DNA of 16,806 nucleotides from UBA2219 sp964612075 (lineage in GTDB: Bacteria > Desulfobacterota > Deferrimicrobia > Deferrimicrobiales > Deferrimicrobiaceae), in assembly GCA_964612075.1 (NCBI GenBank), contig CAZTFC010000050.1, positions 1 through 16,806 on the forward strand. Reading direction: 5' to 3'. The notes under the pieces are model-generated. The model did not search any database. It saw only the letters and a program-made list of their open reading frames with translations, and was not told the origin of the DNA. Shown here in pieces: positions 1-6,711 of the stretch. The translations under genes and the position numbers were made by a program. Within the stretch, counting starts at the first letter, position 1. Each line of letters starts with the position of its first letter.

Positions 1-858
1 CGGGCCCGTTCCTTCACCTGGTTCTACCTGGCGATCCCGGTCGGCAGCGCCCTCGGTTACGGGATCGGGGGGCTCGCGGCCCAGGCGTGGGGCTGGCGCT
101 CCGCGTTCCTGTTCGCCGGGCTGCCGGGGCTCCTCCTGGCCGCGCGGATGGCCCGCATGGCCGACCCGCCCCGCGGCGCCATGGACACGATCGAGGACCG
201 TCTCGGCTGCGCCTCCCTCATCGCGAGGCTCGCGCACCTGTTCACCAACCGGGTCTGGCTGGCGTGCACCGCGTCCTACACGGCCTACACATTCGCCATG
301 GGGGCGTTGAGCGCCTGGGCCCCGACGCTGCTCCAGCGGGCCTACGGGATCGGGACGGCGAGGGCGGGGATCGCGTTCGGCGGGCTGGCGGTGGTCACCG
401 GCGTCGCGGGGACGTTCGCGGGGGGGATGCTCACCTCCCGGCTGCAGAAGCGGCATCGCGACGCGGGGGTGTGGATCTCCGGCGTGACGCTCCTGGCCGC
501 CGCCCCCGTCGTGGCATGGGCGCTCGGGGCGCCGACGCCGGCCCTGGCCTACGCGGCGTACTTCCTGGGGATGCTGCTGCTGTTCTGCAACACGAGCCCG
601 GTCAACGCGCTTACGGTGAGCTGCATCCCCGCGAGCATGCGGGCGACGGGAGTCGCCGTCAACGTCCTCCTGATCCATCTCCTCGGGGACGCGTTGAGCC
701 CGCAATGGGTGGGATACCGGAGCGCCCTGTTCGCCGGGGCCGGGATGGGGAAGGGGGAGGCGCTCGCCAAAGCGTTGTGGATCGCCGTGCCCGCGATCGC
801 GGCGAGCGGGGGCGTCCTGATCCTGTGGGCCAGGAGGGGGAGAGGGCAGACCCTGTAA
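1..858 (+). CDS. MFS transporter, spinster-like, 5' end outside window
   Basis: The frame is open from base 1 to a TAA at 856-858, so the gene begins upstream and about 285 C-terminal residues are visible. The first visible residues include FYLAIPVGSALGYGIGG, closely resembling the membrane segment of spinster (Spns)-type major facilitator proteins. A charged central loop containing DRLGCASLIARLAHLF follows, then about six further hydrophobic segments forming the C-terminal half, and a short basic tail (ARRGRGQTL). The predicted role is inner-membrane secondary transport of a small organic or lipid-like solute. The substrate cannot be read from the sequence. The gene converges on the minus-strand operon that ends at 1043. 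Family assignment is good. The subfamily rests on the short motif and is less certain. Confidence 0.85.
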   Translation, partial: RARSFTWFYLAIPVGSALGYGIGGLAAQAWGWRSAFLFAGLPGLLLAARMARMADPPRGAMDTIEDRLGCASLIARLAHLFTNRVWLACTASYTAYTFAMGALSAWAPTLLQRAYGIGTARAGIAFGGLAVVTGVAGTFAGGMLTSRLQKRHRDAGVWISGVTLLAAAPVVAWALGAPTPALAYAAYFLGMLLLFCNTSPVNALTVSCIPASMRATGVAVNVLLIHLLGDALSPQWVGYRSALFAGAGMGKGEALAKALWIAVPAIAASGGVLILWARRGRGQTL

Positions 859-865
859 AGCGAAA

Positions 866-1027
866 GGAGTGGCGGCCGGTCTTTCACCGGCATCCGCGGC
901 TTGCCTGCGTGTTCACCGCTTCCGCGAGGGCGATCCGCTCTCGCGGCCGGTAGGGCGCCGGAGCCGGTTTCCTCTCCTTCGCCGTCCGCATGGCCGTGGG
1001 GCGATCAGAGCCCCGCCGCGCCACTCC
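866..1027 (-). ncRNA. Candidate structured small RNA with paired ends
   Basis: Read on the minus strand, this stretch starts with GGAGTGGCG (1027-1019) and ends with its exact complement CGCCACTCC (874-866), a 9-bp closing stem. Enclosed are perfect hairpins: GGGGC/GCCCC (1014-1010 with 1002-998, 7-nt loop), CCGCGAG/CTCGCGG (946-940 with 928-922, 11-nt loop) and GCCGGT/ACCGGC (891-886 with 880-875, 5-nt loop). The last stacks directly on the closing stem. The 3' side continues TTTCGCTTTA, a broken U-rich run that could serve termination. A consensus extended -10 element lies just upstream, placing the predicted start at the first base of the closing stem. No reading frame here looks coding. 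I recognise no RNA family; paired ends and length recall 6S RNA, but the multibranched interior does not. It could instead be a structured 3' UTR of the operon ending at 1043. Confidence 0.45.
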
Positions 1028-1033
1028 AACTTC

Positions 1034-1042
1034 ATTATACCA
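1034..1042 (-). promoter_or_regulatory. Extended -10 promoter for the candidate RNA
   Basis: On the minus strand the sequence reads TGGTATAAT, a perfect extended -10 (TGn plus TATAAT) in an otherwise very GC-rich region. It begins immediately after the TGA of the CHASE2/HD-GYP gene (1045-1043). No good -35 is visible (AGCCGC at 17-bp spacing), which is usual for extended -10 promoters. Seven bases separate the hexamer from G1027, where the paired-end RNA candidate begins. Confidence 0.5.
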
Positions 1043-3043
1043 TCAGGCTTCCTTCGGCGGCTCGGGCTCGACGCCGCCGCTGGCGAACCGGGACGCGATT
1101 TCGGCGAATTCGTCGCTGACCTCCATGAACGCGTCGACCGCGTCGGGGTCGAAGTACACGCCCCGCAGGTTCCGGATGAGGCGGATCGCCTCCTTGTGGG
1201 ATATCGCCGGCTTGTAGAGGCGGGGGCTGATGATGGCGTCGTAGCTGTCCGCCACGGCCATCAGCCGGCCCGGGATGGGGATCTCGCCCCCCCGGAGCCC
1301 GCGCGGGTAGCCCGAACCGTCCCAGCGCTCGTGGTGGTTCAGGGCGATCTCGTCGGCGACCTGCAGGAACGAGTCCTCCCCGAGGAAGTTCCTCGCGAGG
1401 CGGATCGTTTCCGAACCGTACAGGGTGTGCTTCTTCATCTCTCCGTACTCTTCCATCGTCAACCGGGCCGGCTTCAGGAGGATCTGGTCGGGCACCCCCA
1501 CCTTGCCGATGTCGTGGAGCGGCGCGAGGCGGAACAGCAGGTCGATCGTGGCGTCGTCGAGGTAGTGGCGGAACCTGGGATGGTCCTTCAGGCGCATCGC
1601 GAGCGCCTTCATGTAATGCCGGGTGCGCTGGATGTGGCCGCCGGTCTCGTGGTGACGGGTCTCGGCCAGGGCCGCCAGGCTCTGGATGATGGCGTCCTGC
1701 GTGAGGGCGAGCCGTCGCGTCCGTTCGCGCACCTCCCGCTCGGTGTCGATGTAGCGCAGCGACGTGAGGACCGTGAAGACGAGCCCGAGGGTGGCGATCG
1801 GCATGAGGGGAGGCAGGTAGACCTGGCGGTGGGAGAGGAGCCACCAGGAGAGCGTCCAGATCGCCGCGGCCGAGGGGACGATGGCCGCCAGGCCCCAGAC
1901 GGCTCGGGCCCTCGCCAGGAGCACGGACAAGAGGATCCCGGGGACGAGGACCAGGAGGACCAGGAGCCCCCGGCTCCACCGGGGGTGTGAGACCGGGTCG
2001 CCCGCGATGAGGTTGTCGATCACCGTGGCGTGGATCTCCACTCCGGGCTGGGCCGATTCGAGGGGGGTGGTCCGCATTTCGTGGAGCCCCGCCGCTGTGG
2101 TTCCCAGCAGGACGATCTTCCCGCGGAGCGAAGAGGGGTCGGCCGAGCCGTCGAGAACGGCGCCCGCAGGCACGTGGGGGAACGTGCGGCGCCCTCCCCG
2201 GTAGTTCACGAGGAGGTTCGCGCGCCGGTCGAGCGGGATGGTCTTCCCATCGATCCGCATCGCCTCGGCCCCCTCCGGGCCGATCTCGAGGACCATGTTC
2301 CCGCCGCCGCGCGCGCGCAGGTACGCGGCCAGGGCGAGGCTGGGGTAGTGCCTCCCCCCGTGACGGATCACCAGGGGAACGCGCCGCACCACGCCGTCGG
2401 CGTCGGGGGTCACGTTGAAGAAGCCGGAAGCGCCGGCGGCTTTCGAGAGGACGGGAAGGTTGCAGACGACGCCCGGGGCGGTGAAGAACGACTCCGGGCT
2501 CTCCGGTTCGCCTTGCGAGCGGACCGCCGCGGGCAGCGGGTGGAGCACGCAGTTTTCGCCGCGGGGTGCGTCGAAGTCGAACTGGTATCCGAGGACGAAC
2601 GGGCCGCCGGAGAGCGCGGCGGCGAGGGTCTCGTCGGTGTTCAGCGTCTCTTCTGGGAGCCCTTGCAGGGAGAGGTTCGCGCCGAGGTCGCGCCGGATCT
2701 CGCCGGAAAGGGAGGCGAGCGACGTCCGGTCGGGCTCGGAGAAGAGCATGTCGAGGCCCACGACTTCGGCTCCCGCGTCCCGGATCTTCCCGAGGAGGCG
2801 GGCCACCCGATAGCGGGGCCAGGGCCATTGGCCGTGGGCCGCGATGCTGGCCTCGTCGAGGTCCACGATCGCCACGGAGCCCGACACGGGGCGGAGGGAG
2901 GAGCCCCTCAGGAAGGAGTCGTACACCTTGCCGTCCAGGAAGACGAGAAGGTTCGGCGGCCAGATGCAAAGACCGACCATGATGATCGCGAGGAGGGTCC
3001 CCGCGATGGGCGTGGTGAGGGCCCGGAGCCCGAGCGTCCTCAA
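1043..3043 (-). CDS. CHASE2 sensor / HD-GYP cyclic-di-GMP phosphodiesterase
   Basis: This 666-residue membrane protein couples an extracytoplasmic CHASE2 sensor to a cytoplasmic HD-GYP domain, a family that hydrolyses cyclic di-GMP. In order: an N-terminal membrane segment (about 10-32); a CHASE2 domain (about 35-330) with VAIVDLDEASI, the GQWPWPR motif and KIVLLGTTAAGLHE; about three membrane helices (about 358-430); then HD-GYP (about 450-650). The metal-binding His-Asp is at 510-511 in HDIGK, and the signature GYP is at 578-580 in HHERWDGSGYPRG, so the catalytic core appears intact. The first codon is TTG at 3043, one base after the stop of the OmpA gene. The ribosome binding site there is weak, so translation is probably coupled; a slightly later start is possible. 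It is the last gene of the fecR-ompA-CHASE2 operon. CHASE2 is more familiar fused to adenylate/guanylate cyclases. Confidence 0.92.
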   Translation of the reverse strand: MRTLGLRALTTPIAGTLLAIIMVGLCIWPPNLLVFLDGKVYDSFLRGSSLRPVSGSVAIVDLDEASIAAHGQWPWPRYRVARLLGKIRDAGAEVVGLDMLFSEPDRTSLASLSGEIRRDLGANLSLQGLPEETLNTDETLAAALSGGPFVLGYQFDFDAPRGENCVLHPLPAAVRSQGEPESPESFFTAPGVVCNLPVLSKAAGASGFFNVTPDADGVVRRVPLVIRHGGRHYPSLALAAYLRARGGGNMVLEIGPEGAEAMRIDGKTIPLDRRANLLVNYRGGRRTFPHVPAGAVLDGSADPSSLRGKIVLLGTTAAGLHEMRTTPLESAQPGVEIHATVIDNLIAGDPVSHPRWSRGLLVLLVLVPGILLSVLLARARAVWGLAAIVPSAAAIWTLSWWLLSHRQVYLPPLMPIATLGLVFTVLTSLRYIDTEREVRERTRRLALTQDAIIQSLAALAETRHHETGGHIQRTRHYMKALAMRLKDHPRFRHYLDDATIDLLFRLAPLHDIGKVGVPDQILLKPARLTMEEYGEMKKHTLYGSETIRLARNFLGEDSFLQVADEIALNHHERWDGSGYPRGLRGGEIPIPGRLMAVADSYDAIISPRLYKPAISHKEAIRLIRNLRGVYFDPDAVDAFMEVSDEFAEIASRFASGGVEPEPPKEA

Positions 3044-3044
3044 C

Positions 3045-3701
3045 CTAACGGACCGTCACTTCGACGCGGCGGTTCCTGGGCTCGTGGACCTGGTCGCCGG
3101 TCGGGATGAGGGGATTCTCCTTTCCGTGGGAAGTGATGTCGAGAATGGACCGGTCCACTCCCTGCGCGACGAGCAGGTCGGCCACGGCCCTGGCGCGCTT
3201 GCTGGAGAGCCGGTAGTTGTAGTCGCGGTCGCCGACGGTGTCCGTGTGCCCGACGACGCTGATGTCCACCGGCTGCCGTTCCTTTATGGTCTTCATGACG
3301 GTCGCGAGCAGCGCCCTGGACTTCCCGGTGAGCACGGCGGTGTTGTGCTCGAAGTAGAGGATGAACTGCTTCGGGGGCGGAGGCAGCGCCTTGAGCGCGG
3401 GCGCCGCGAAGGCGGAAAGCTCCTTTTCCTCCATGACGAACGGTTTCCCGGGGGCGGAGCCTTCCCGGACGACCACGGCCTGGTTCGTCTCCGAGAGACG
3501 GACCTCCTGCCCGCCGCCGGACACGACGATGGAGCCGGTCTTTCCCGAGGCGTCGGGAAGGAGGACGATCGTGTCCTGCGTCCGCGGGGCGGCCTTCGGC
3601 GGAGAGGAGGCGCAGCCGGCGAGGACGGCGAGCGACAGCAGGATCCCCGCGAGCATCCCCGTCGCGCGAAGGGCCGGCGGTATCGGTTCCCGGTCACGCA
3701 T
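3045..3701 (-). CDS. OmpA-family peptidoglycan-binding lipoprotein
   Basis: This 218-residue protein has a lipoprotein signal peptide with lipobox LAGC and the acylated cysteine at position 30, so it should be anchored in a membrane facing the periplasm. Residues about 31-105 form a Pro/Gly-rich N-terminal part of unknown role. Residues about 110-218 are an OmpA C-terminal domain: FILYFEHNTAVLT at its start, the GHTDTVGDRDYNYRLSSKRA motif carrying the Asp and Arg that bind diaminopimelate in peptidoglycan, and the ending NRRVEVTVR. The ATG at 3701 lies 6 bases after the fecR-domain gene, and the TAG lies 1 base before the CHASE2 gene, so all three are one operon. A plausible role is tethering or reporting on the cell wall for the CHASE2 sensor; that partnership is inferred from gene order only. 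Confidence 0.9.
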   Translation of the reverse strand: MRDREPIPPALRATGMLAGILLSLAVLAGCASSPPKAAPRTQDTIVLLPDASGKTGSIVVSGGGQEVRLSETNQAVVVREGSAPGKPFVMEEKELSAFAAPALKALPPPPKQFILYFEHNTAVLTGKSRALLATVMKTIKERQPVDISVVGHTDTVGDRDYNYRLSSKRARAVADLLVAQGVDRSILDITSHGKENPLIPTGDQVHEPRNRRVEVTVR

Positions 3702-3707
3702 CCGTCG

Positions 3708-4169
3708 TCACCGCGAAGCGGCTTCCCCGACCTGGACGGCGAAGCGGGTCCCGCGGATCCCGATGGTGGCCGTGGGTGTCTCGAAGCGGGCGGATTCCGG
3801 GGAGAGTTTTCCGATCAGCCCCGACAGGTAGGCGAGGGATCCCCTGGTGACCCGGACGAGCAGCCCGTACTTCCTTTCCTTCGGTGAGAAATCGAAGCTG
3901 CGGATGGCGAAGCTGCTGTCCGGGCCCATGGATATGGTCGAGTCGTCCCGGAAGACCGCCCCCAGGGAGCCGTCCGGACCGGTGACCAGGGTGTCGCCGA
4001 CGAGGATCTTCATCCCTTCGGCCGCGGGGATCGTTTCGCTCCCCCGGCTGACGGAAGCCGCCCCGGAGAGGTTCCGCACGAACCCGATGGAATCCTCCCC
4101 GGCGCAGGCCGTTCCGGGCGTCAGGGCGGAGATCGACAAAAGAAGGATCACGAACAGGAGCGGTCGCAT
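3708..4169 (-). CDS. Exported FecR-domain protein
   Basis: This protein of about 153 residues has a signal peptide (hydrophobic LLFVILLLSISAL, cleavage probably after TACA) and then a FecR domain: VRNLSGAASVSRGSETI, GDTLVTGPDGSLGAVF, the conserved RGSLAYLSGL and TPTATIGIRGTRF near the end. It lacks the N-terminal cytoplasmic anti-sigma region and membrane anchor of true FecR, so it should be a soluble periplasmic domain rather than a sigma regulator. It stops soon after GIRGTRF, as in other short FecR proteins found beside OmpA/CHASE2 genes. A GTG at 4175 is also in frame. I prefer the ATG at 4169 because GGAGGAG (4185-4179) lies 9 bases from it and only 3 from the GTG. It is the first gene of a three-gene operon with tight spacing to the OmpA gene. 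Confidence 0.85.
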   Translation of the reverse strand: MRPLLFVILLLSISALTPGTACAGEDSIGFVRNLSGAASVSRGSETIPAAEGMKILVGDTLVTGPDGSLGAVFRDDSTISMGPDSSFAIRSFDFSPKERKYGLLVRVTRGSLAYLSGLIGKLSPESARFETPTATIGIRGTRFAVQVGEAASR

Positions 4170-4225
4170 TTCCACGGTCTCCTCCGGGGGTTTCCGGCGG
4201 CATATCCTTTCCGCGTCAACGGAAT

Positions 4226-4234
4226 AATATACCA
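4226..4234 (-). promoter_or_regulatory. Probable extended -10 promoter of the fecR-ompA-CHASE2 operon
   Basis: The minus strand reads TGGTATATT, one mismatch from the extended -10 consensus, 57 bases upstream of the ATG at 4169. Transcription would start near 4219. No convincing -35 is present. It is the only A/T-rich hexamer of this type between the operon and the next gene upstream, and it closely resembles the element at 1034-1042. Confidence 0.45.
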
Positions 4235-4293
4235 GTAAAATGGAGGCCCATCCATACCCGGGGGCCGCGGGCGGAGGACTTCCCGCCCCGGAC

Positions 4294-4698
4294 TTAAAGG
4301 AAACGCGCCTTCGCGACGGCCGCGGAAACGATATAGGCTTTCGTGTTGTTCGAATTCCTGTCGACGGGGAACAGGAAGAAACCGGGGCGCTTGGGGTCGT
4401 AGCCCGTGGTGGTCCCCACGATCACCTCACCGTCCTTGCAGGTCACCTCGATCAGGCGCCCCTGGGGTTTTTCCCCTTCGGCGAGCTGCTTCTTTTCCCG
4501 GAACGTCTTGTCCCCGACGAAATCCCGCACGAAGAAGATCGCCTTGAGCCGGTCCAGCGAGACCTCGACGATTCCCTTGAGCCCCTCGCCCTCCAGGGGC
4601 GTGAGGTGGAACGTCGGCTTGTTCGGGAAGAAGTTCTGGGTGAACCCTTTCAGGGTCGTCCCGTTCGTGTACCGCACCACGATCTTGCTCGGTTCCAA
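4294..4698 (-). CDS. Hypothetical protein with a duplicated YxDG...GFT motif (DUF6982-like)
   Basis: I do not recognise a characterised family. The pattern recalls small deltaproteobacterial proteins annotated as DUF6982, from memory and unverified. The 134-residue product contains two related halves: VVRYTNGTTLKGFTQNFFPNK-type sequence followed by PTFHLTP near the N-terminus, and EVTCKDGEVIVGTTTGYDPK followed by PGFFLFPVD near the C-terminus. A central segment with LDRLKAIFFVRDFVGDK lies between. There is no signal peptide or membrane segment, so it is probably cytoplasmic. The frame opens upstream at a TTG (4752), but GGAGG at 4710-4706 sits 7 bases before a TTG at 4698, giving the start MEPSKIVVRY; I chose that start. 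The gene is divergent from serC and separate from the fecR operon (about 120 bases). Confidence 0.75.
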   Translation of the reverse strand: MEPSKIVVRYTNGTTLKGFTQNFFPNKPTFHLTPLEGEGLKGIVEVSLDRLKAIFFVRDFVGDKTFREKKQLAEGEKPQGRLIEVTCKDGEVIVGTTTGYDPKRPGFFLFPVDRNSNNTKAYIVSAAVAKARFL

Positions 4699-4790
4699 GA
4701 GGTTGCCTCCATTACCGGCAGAGTGGTGAAATCCGTTCAGACGATATTCCAACGCGGTGAGGGAAAAATCAACACGGGAAATTCATCTTC

Positions 4791-4819
4791 TTGACGGTCG
4801 CCGCCCCGCTTGTGAAAAT
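4791..4819 (+). promoter_or_regulatory. Possible sigma-70 promoter of serC
   Basis: TTGACG (4791-4796) is followed after 17 bases by GAAAAT (4814-4819), with TG one base before the -10 (an extended -10). The match is 5/6 and 4/6. Transcription would start near 4826, leaving a leader of about 80 bases before the serC ATG. I see no clear regulatory fold in that leader. Confidence 0.4.
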
Positions 4820-4908
4820 GGGACCTTCGAACCACGGCTGTCCCACGGCCCGCGACCGGTCACGCGGCGCGATTCGCGGAAATCTACACCGCGCCGGGAG
4901 AGACTCCG

Positions 4909-6033
4909 ATGACCCGCAAGATCAATTTCAACGCCGGCCCGGCGGCGCTTCCGCTCCCCGCTCTGGAGCGCGCCCGGGAAGAGTTCCTCGACTTCGCAGG
5001 CAGCGGCATGTCGGTGATGGAGCACAGCCACCGCGGCAAGGACTACGAGGCCGTCCACGACGAGGCGATCGCCCTCCTGCGCGAGCTCCTCGGCGTCCCG
5101 CCGGGCTACGAAGTCCTGTTCCTGCAGGGCGGGGCGACGCAGATGTTCGCCCAGATCCCGATGAACCTCCTCGAAAAGGGAAGCACCGCCCAGTACCTGG
5201 TCACCGGCGCCTGGGGCGAGAAGGCGCTGGGCGAGGCGAAGACGGTCGCGGCGATGTTCGGCGCGGGCGTGTCGGCGCAGAACTTCGGCGCGGGAGAGGG
5301 CAAGGAAAAGAAATACACGAGGGTTCCCGCCCCTTCCGAGGCGAAGGTCGACCCGGCGGCCGCCTATTGCCATATCACCTCGAATGAGACGATCCACGGC
5401 GTGGAGTTCAACGCCCGGAGCTCGCGCCCCTTCCCCGATACGGCTTCCGTTCCGCTGGTCGCCGACATGTCCAGCGATTTCCTCTGGAGGCCGTTCGACA
5501 TCGGCAGGTTCGGCCTGGTGTACGCGGGCGCCCAGAAGAACATCGGCCCCTCGGGCGTCGTGGTCGTGGTGATCTCGAAGGAGCTCGTGGAGAAGGGGAG
5601 GAAGGACATCCCGAAGATCTTCCAGTTCCGCACGCACGCCGAGAACAAGTCGCTCTACAACACACCTCCGACGTTCGGAATCTACATGGTCCGCAACGTA
5701 CTTTCCTGGCTGAAAGGGCAGGGCGGCCTGGAGAAGATCGAGGAGGCGAACCGGAAGAAGGGCGCCCGGATCTACGGCGTGATCGACGCGAACCCTGATT
5801 TCTACCGATCGCCCGTGGAGGAGGAAAGCCGGTCGATGATGAACGTGGTGTTCCGGCTCCCGGCCCCGGAGCTCGAGGAGCAGTTCATCGCCGAGGCGAA
5901 GAAGCGGGGCATGGTCGGCCTGAAAGGGCACCGCTCCGTGGGAGGGATACGCGCCTCCATCTACAACGCCGCCGGCTACGAATGGGTGGACGCCCTCGCG
6001 AGCTTCATGGAAGAGTTCCGGAAGGGGAAGTAG
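4909..6033 (+). CDS. serC: Phosphoserine aminotransferase
   Basis: SerC transfers the amino group of glutamate to 3-phosphohydroxypyruvate, giving O-phosphoserine in the cytoplasmic serine pathway; it also acts on the analogous intermediate of pyridoxal phosphate synthesis in some bacteria. The 374-residue product is near the usual length. It opens with INFNAGPAALPLPALE and has MSVMEHSHRGKDYE, FLQGGATQMFAQIPMN, HITSNETIHGVEF and VADMSSDFLWRPFD. The pyridoxal phosphate lysine lies in YAGAQKNIGPSG at residue 210. HRSVGGIRASIYNA near the C-terminus matches the substrate-binding end of the family. GGGAGAG lies 6 bases before the ATG. The gene is monocistronic: it has its own upstream promoter candidate and a strong terminator directly after it. 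A cysM-type gene lies 0.7 kb downstream on the other strand. Confidence 0.97.
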   Translation: MTRKINFNAGPAALPLPALERAREEFLDFAGSGMSVMEHSHRGKDYEAVHDEAIALLRELLGVPPGYEVLFLQGGATQMFAQIPMNLLEKGSTAQYLVTGAWGEKALGEAKTVAAMFGAGVSAQNFGAGEGKEKKYTRVPAPSEAKVDPAAAYCHITSNETIHGVEFNARSSRPFPDTASVPLVADMSSDFLWRPFDIGRFGLVYAGAQKNIGPSGVVVVVISKELVEKGRKDIPKIFQFRTHAENKSLYNTPPTFGIYMVRNVLSWLKGQGGLEKIEEANRKKGARIYGVIDANPDFYRSPVEEESRSMMNVVFRLPAPELEEQFIAEAKKRGMVGLKGHRSVGGIRASIYNAAGYEWVDALASFMEEFRKGK

Positions 6034-6065
6034 CGGACCGCGCGCGGAAAGCTTCCCTCGCCGCG

Positions 6066-6103
6066 AAAGGAGCCCCCAAGCCGGAAGGCGCGGGGGCTCT
6101 TTT
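6066..6103 (+). terminator. Rho-independent terminator of serC
   Basis: GAGCCCCC (6070-6077) pairs perfectly with GGGGGCTC (6092-6099). The stem is extended by AAA/TTT and a G-T pair on the outside, and by a small GCC/GGC hairpin with a GGAA loop inside the 14-base loop. A TTTT run (6100-6103) then ATT follows. It lies about 30 bases after the serC stop. Confidence 0.9.
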
Positions 6104-6132
6104 ATTGTTGCGGGGGGGATAGACTGGCCGGC

Positions 6133-6369
6133 ATGCGGCCGCTTTCGCCGATGCGCTTACCGCCCCTCGCCGCCCTGCCGGCGCTCCTCCTCCTGCTTGC
6201 GCCCTCGCCTCCGTATCCGGGCGCGGCGCCCGATGCGTGCGAGGCGGTCGTCCGGGAAGCGAACCGCTCGCTGCGCCCCGGGATCGACGGTGAGGAGCTC
6301 GTCCGGGTCCTGCGCGTGCTCCGGGAGGTCGACGGAAAGCGGAGGGATTTCCGGCTGCGCGTGGGATAA
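6133..6369 (+). CDS. Small exported protein of unknown function
   Basis: I do not recognise this 78-residue protein. It begins with a short basic N-terminus, then a Leu/Ala-rich core (PPLAALPALLLLLAPSPP) that looks like a signal peptide with possible cleavage near GAAP. The mature part is about 45 residues, charged, with one cysteine (DACEAVVREANRSL) and a helix-like segment ELVRVLRVLREVDGKRRDF. Its TAA (6367-6369) overlaps an in-frame ATG of the next reading frame, and the TPR gene follows closely, so the two may be cotranscribed. No good Shine-Dalgarno precedes the ATG at 6133 (a G-run lies about 15 bases upstream); a second ATG at 6151 is no better. The gene could be spurious. Confidence 0.5.
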   Translation: MRPLSPMRLPPLAALPALLLLLAPSPPYPGAAPDACEAVVREANRSLRPGIDGEELVRVLRVLREVDGKRRDFRLRVG

Positions 6370-6407
6370 TGGAGGGGAAAGGGAACGCACGGGACGGGAG
6401 GGCCGCC

Positions 6408-6680
6408 ATGGACCCCGAAAAGCTTGCCGATGCCTACGCGAAGGAAGGAAACGCTCTTCTCGCGCAGCGGAAGCCGGCGGAGGCCGTCGCCTTCTTCGAC
6501 CGGGCGATCGAGGTCTGTCCGGAGAGCTGCGAGGCCTGGACGAGCAAGGCCATCGCCCTGAAGACGATGGGGCGGTTCCGGGAATCCCTCGAGTGCGTGG
6601 AGCGGGCGCTGGAGATCTACCAGGACCCGATCGCGGAGAGCCTCCGGGACAGCCTCAAGCCCGAGCTCGACCGGGCCTGA
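6408..6680 (+). CDS. Small TPR-repeat protein
   Basis: The product is about 90 residues long with at least two tetratricopeptide repeats: ADAYAKEGNALLAQRKPAEA then VAFFDRAIEVCPES, and AWTSKAIALKTMGRFRESLE then CVERALEIYQDP. The second repeat carries typical TPR spacing of small and aromatic residues. TPRs are helical protein-interaction scaffolds; the partner is unknown. There is no signal peptide, so it is probably cytoplasmic. The open frame extends to an ATG at 6369 overlapping the previous stop, but GGGAGG lies about 6 bases before the ATG at 6408 and the intervening residues (GKGNARDGRA) are unlike TPR sequence, so I chose 6408. It converges on the cysM-type gene with a 31-base gap. Confidence 0.8.
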   Translation: MDPEKLADAYAKEGNALLAQRKPAEAVAFFDRAIEVCPESCEAWTSKAIALKTMGRFRESLECVERALEIYQDPIAESLRDSLKPELDRA

Positions 6681-6711
6681 CGCGAAGCCGCAGCGCTTCC
6701 CCGGCGGGCGC

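Noticed and set aside
866..1027. Resemblance to cobalamin or FMN riboswitches (GCCGGTGAAAGACCGGC, CCGCCACTCC, CCCTACCGGC on the minus strand)
   Set aside because: The obligatory core elements are missing (the CCCGCCACTGT box, and the AGTC...GGATGGGAGA end of FMN), and no minus-strand gene lies downstream for it to control.
1035..2969. A 644-codon minus-strand frame overlapping the CHASE2/HD-GYP gene
   Set aside because: It is shifted by one base from a gene with intact motifs, and its product is low-complexity Arg/Pro-rich sequence.
4269..4288. Hairpin GGGCGG/CCGCCC just after the 4294-4698 gene
   Set aside because: It is in a suitable place for a terminator on the minus strand, but no U-rich run follows.
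4740..4780. TTGATT-N17-GAATAT as a promoter for the 4294-4698 gene
   Set aside because: The -10 matches only 3 of 6 positions; not better than chance.
6684..6699. Hairpin GAAGC/GCTTC between the convergent TPR and cysM genes
   Set aside because: Only 5 bp of stem and no T-run on either side; too weak to call a terminator.
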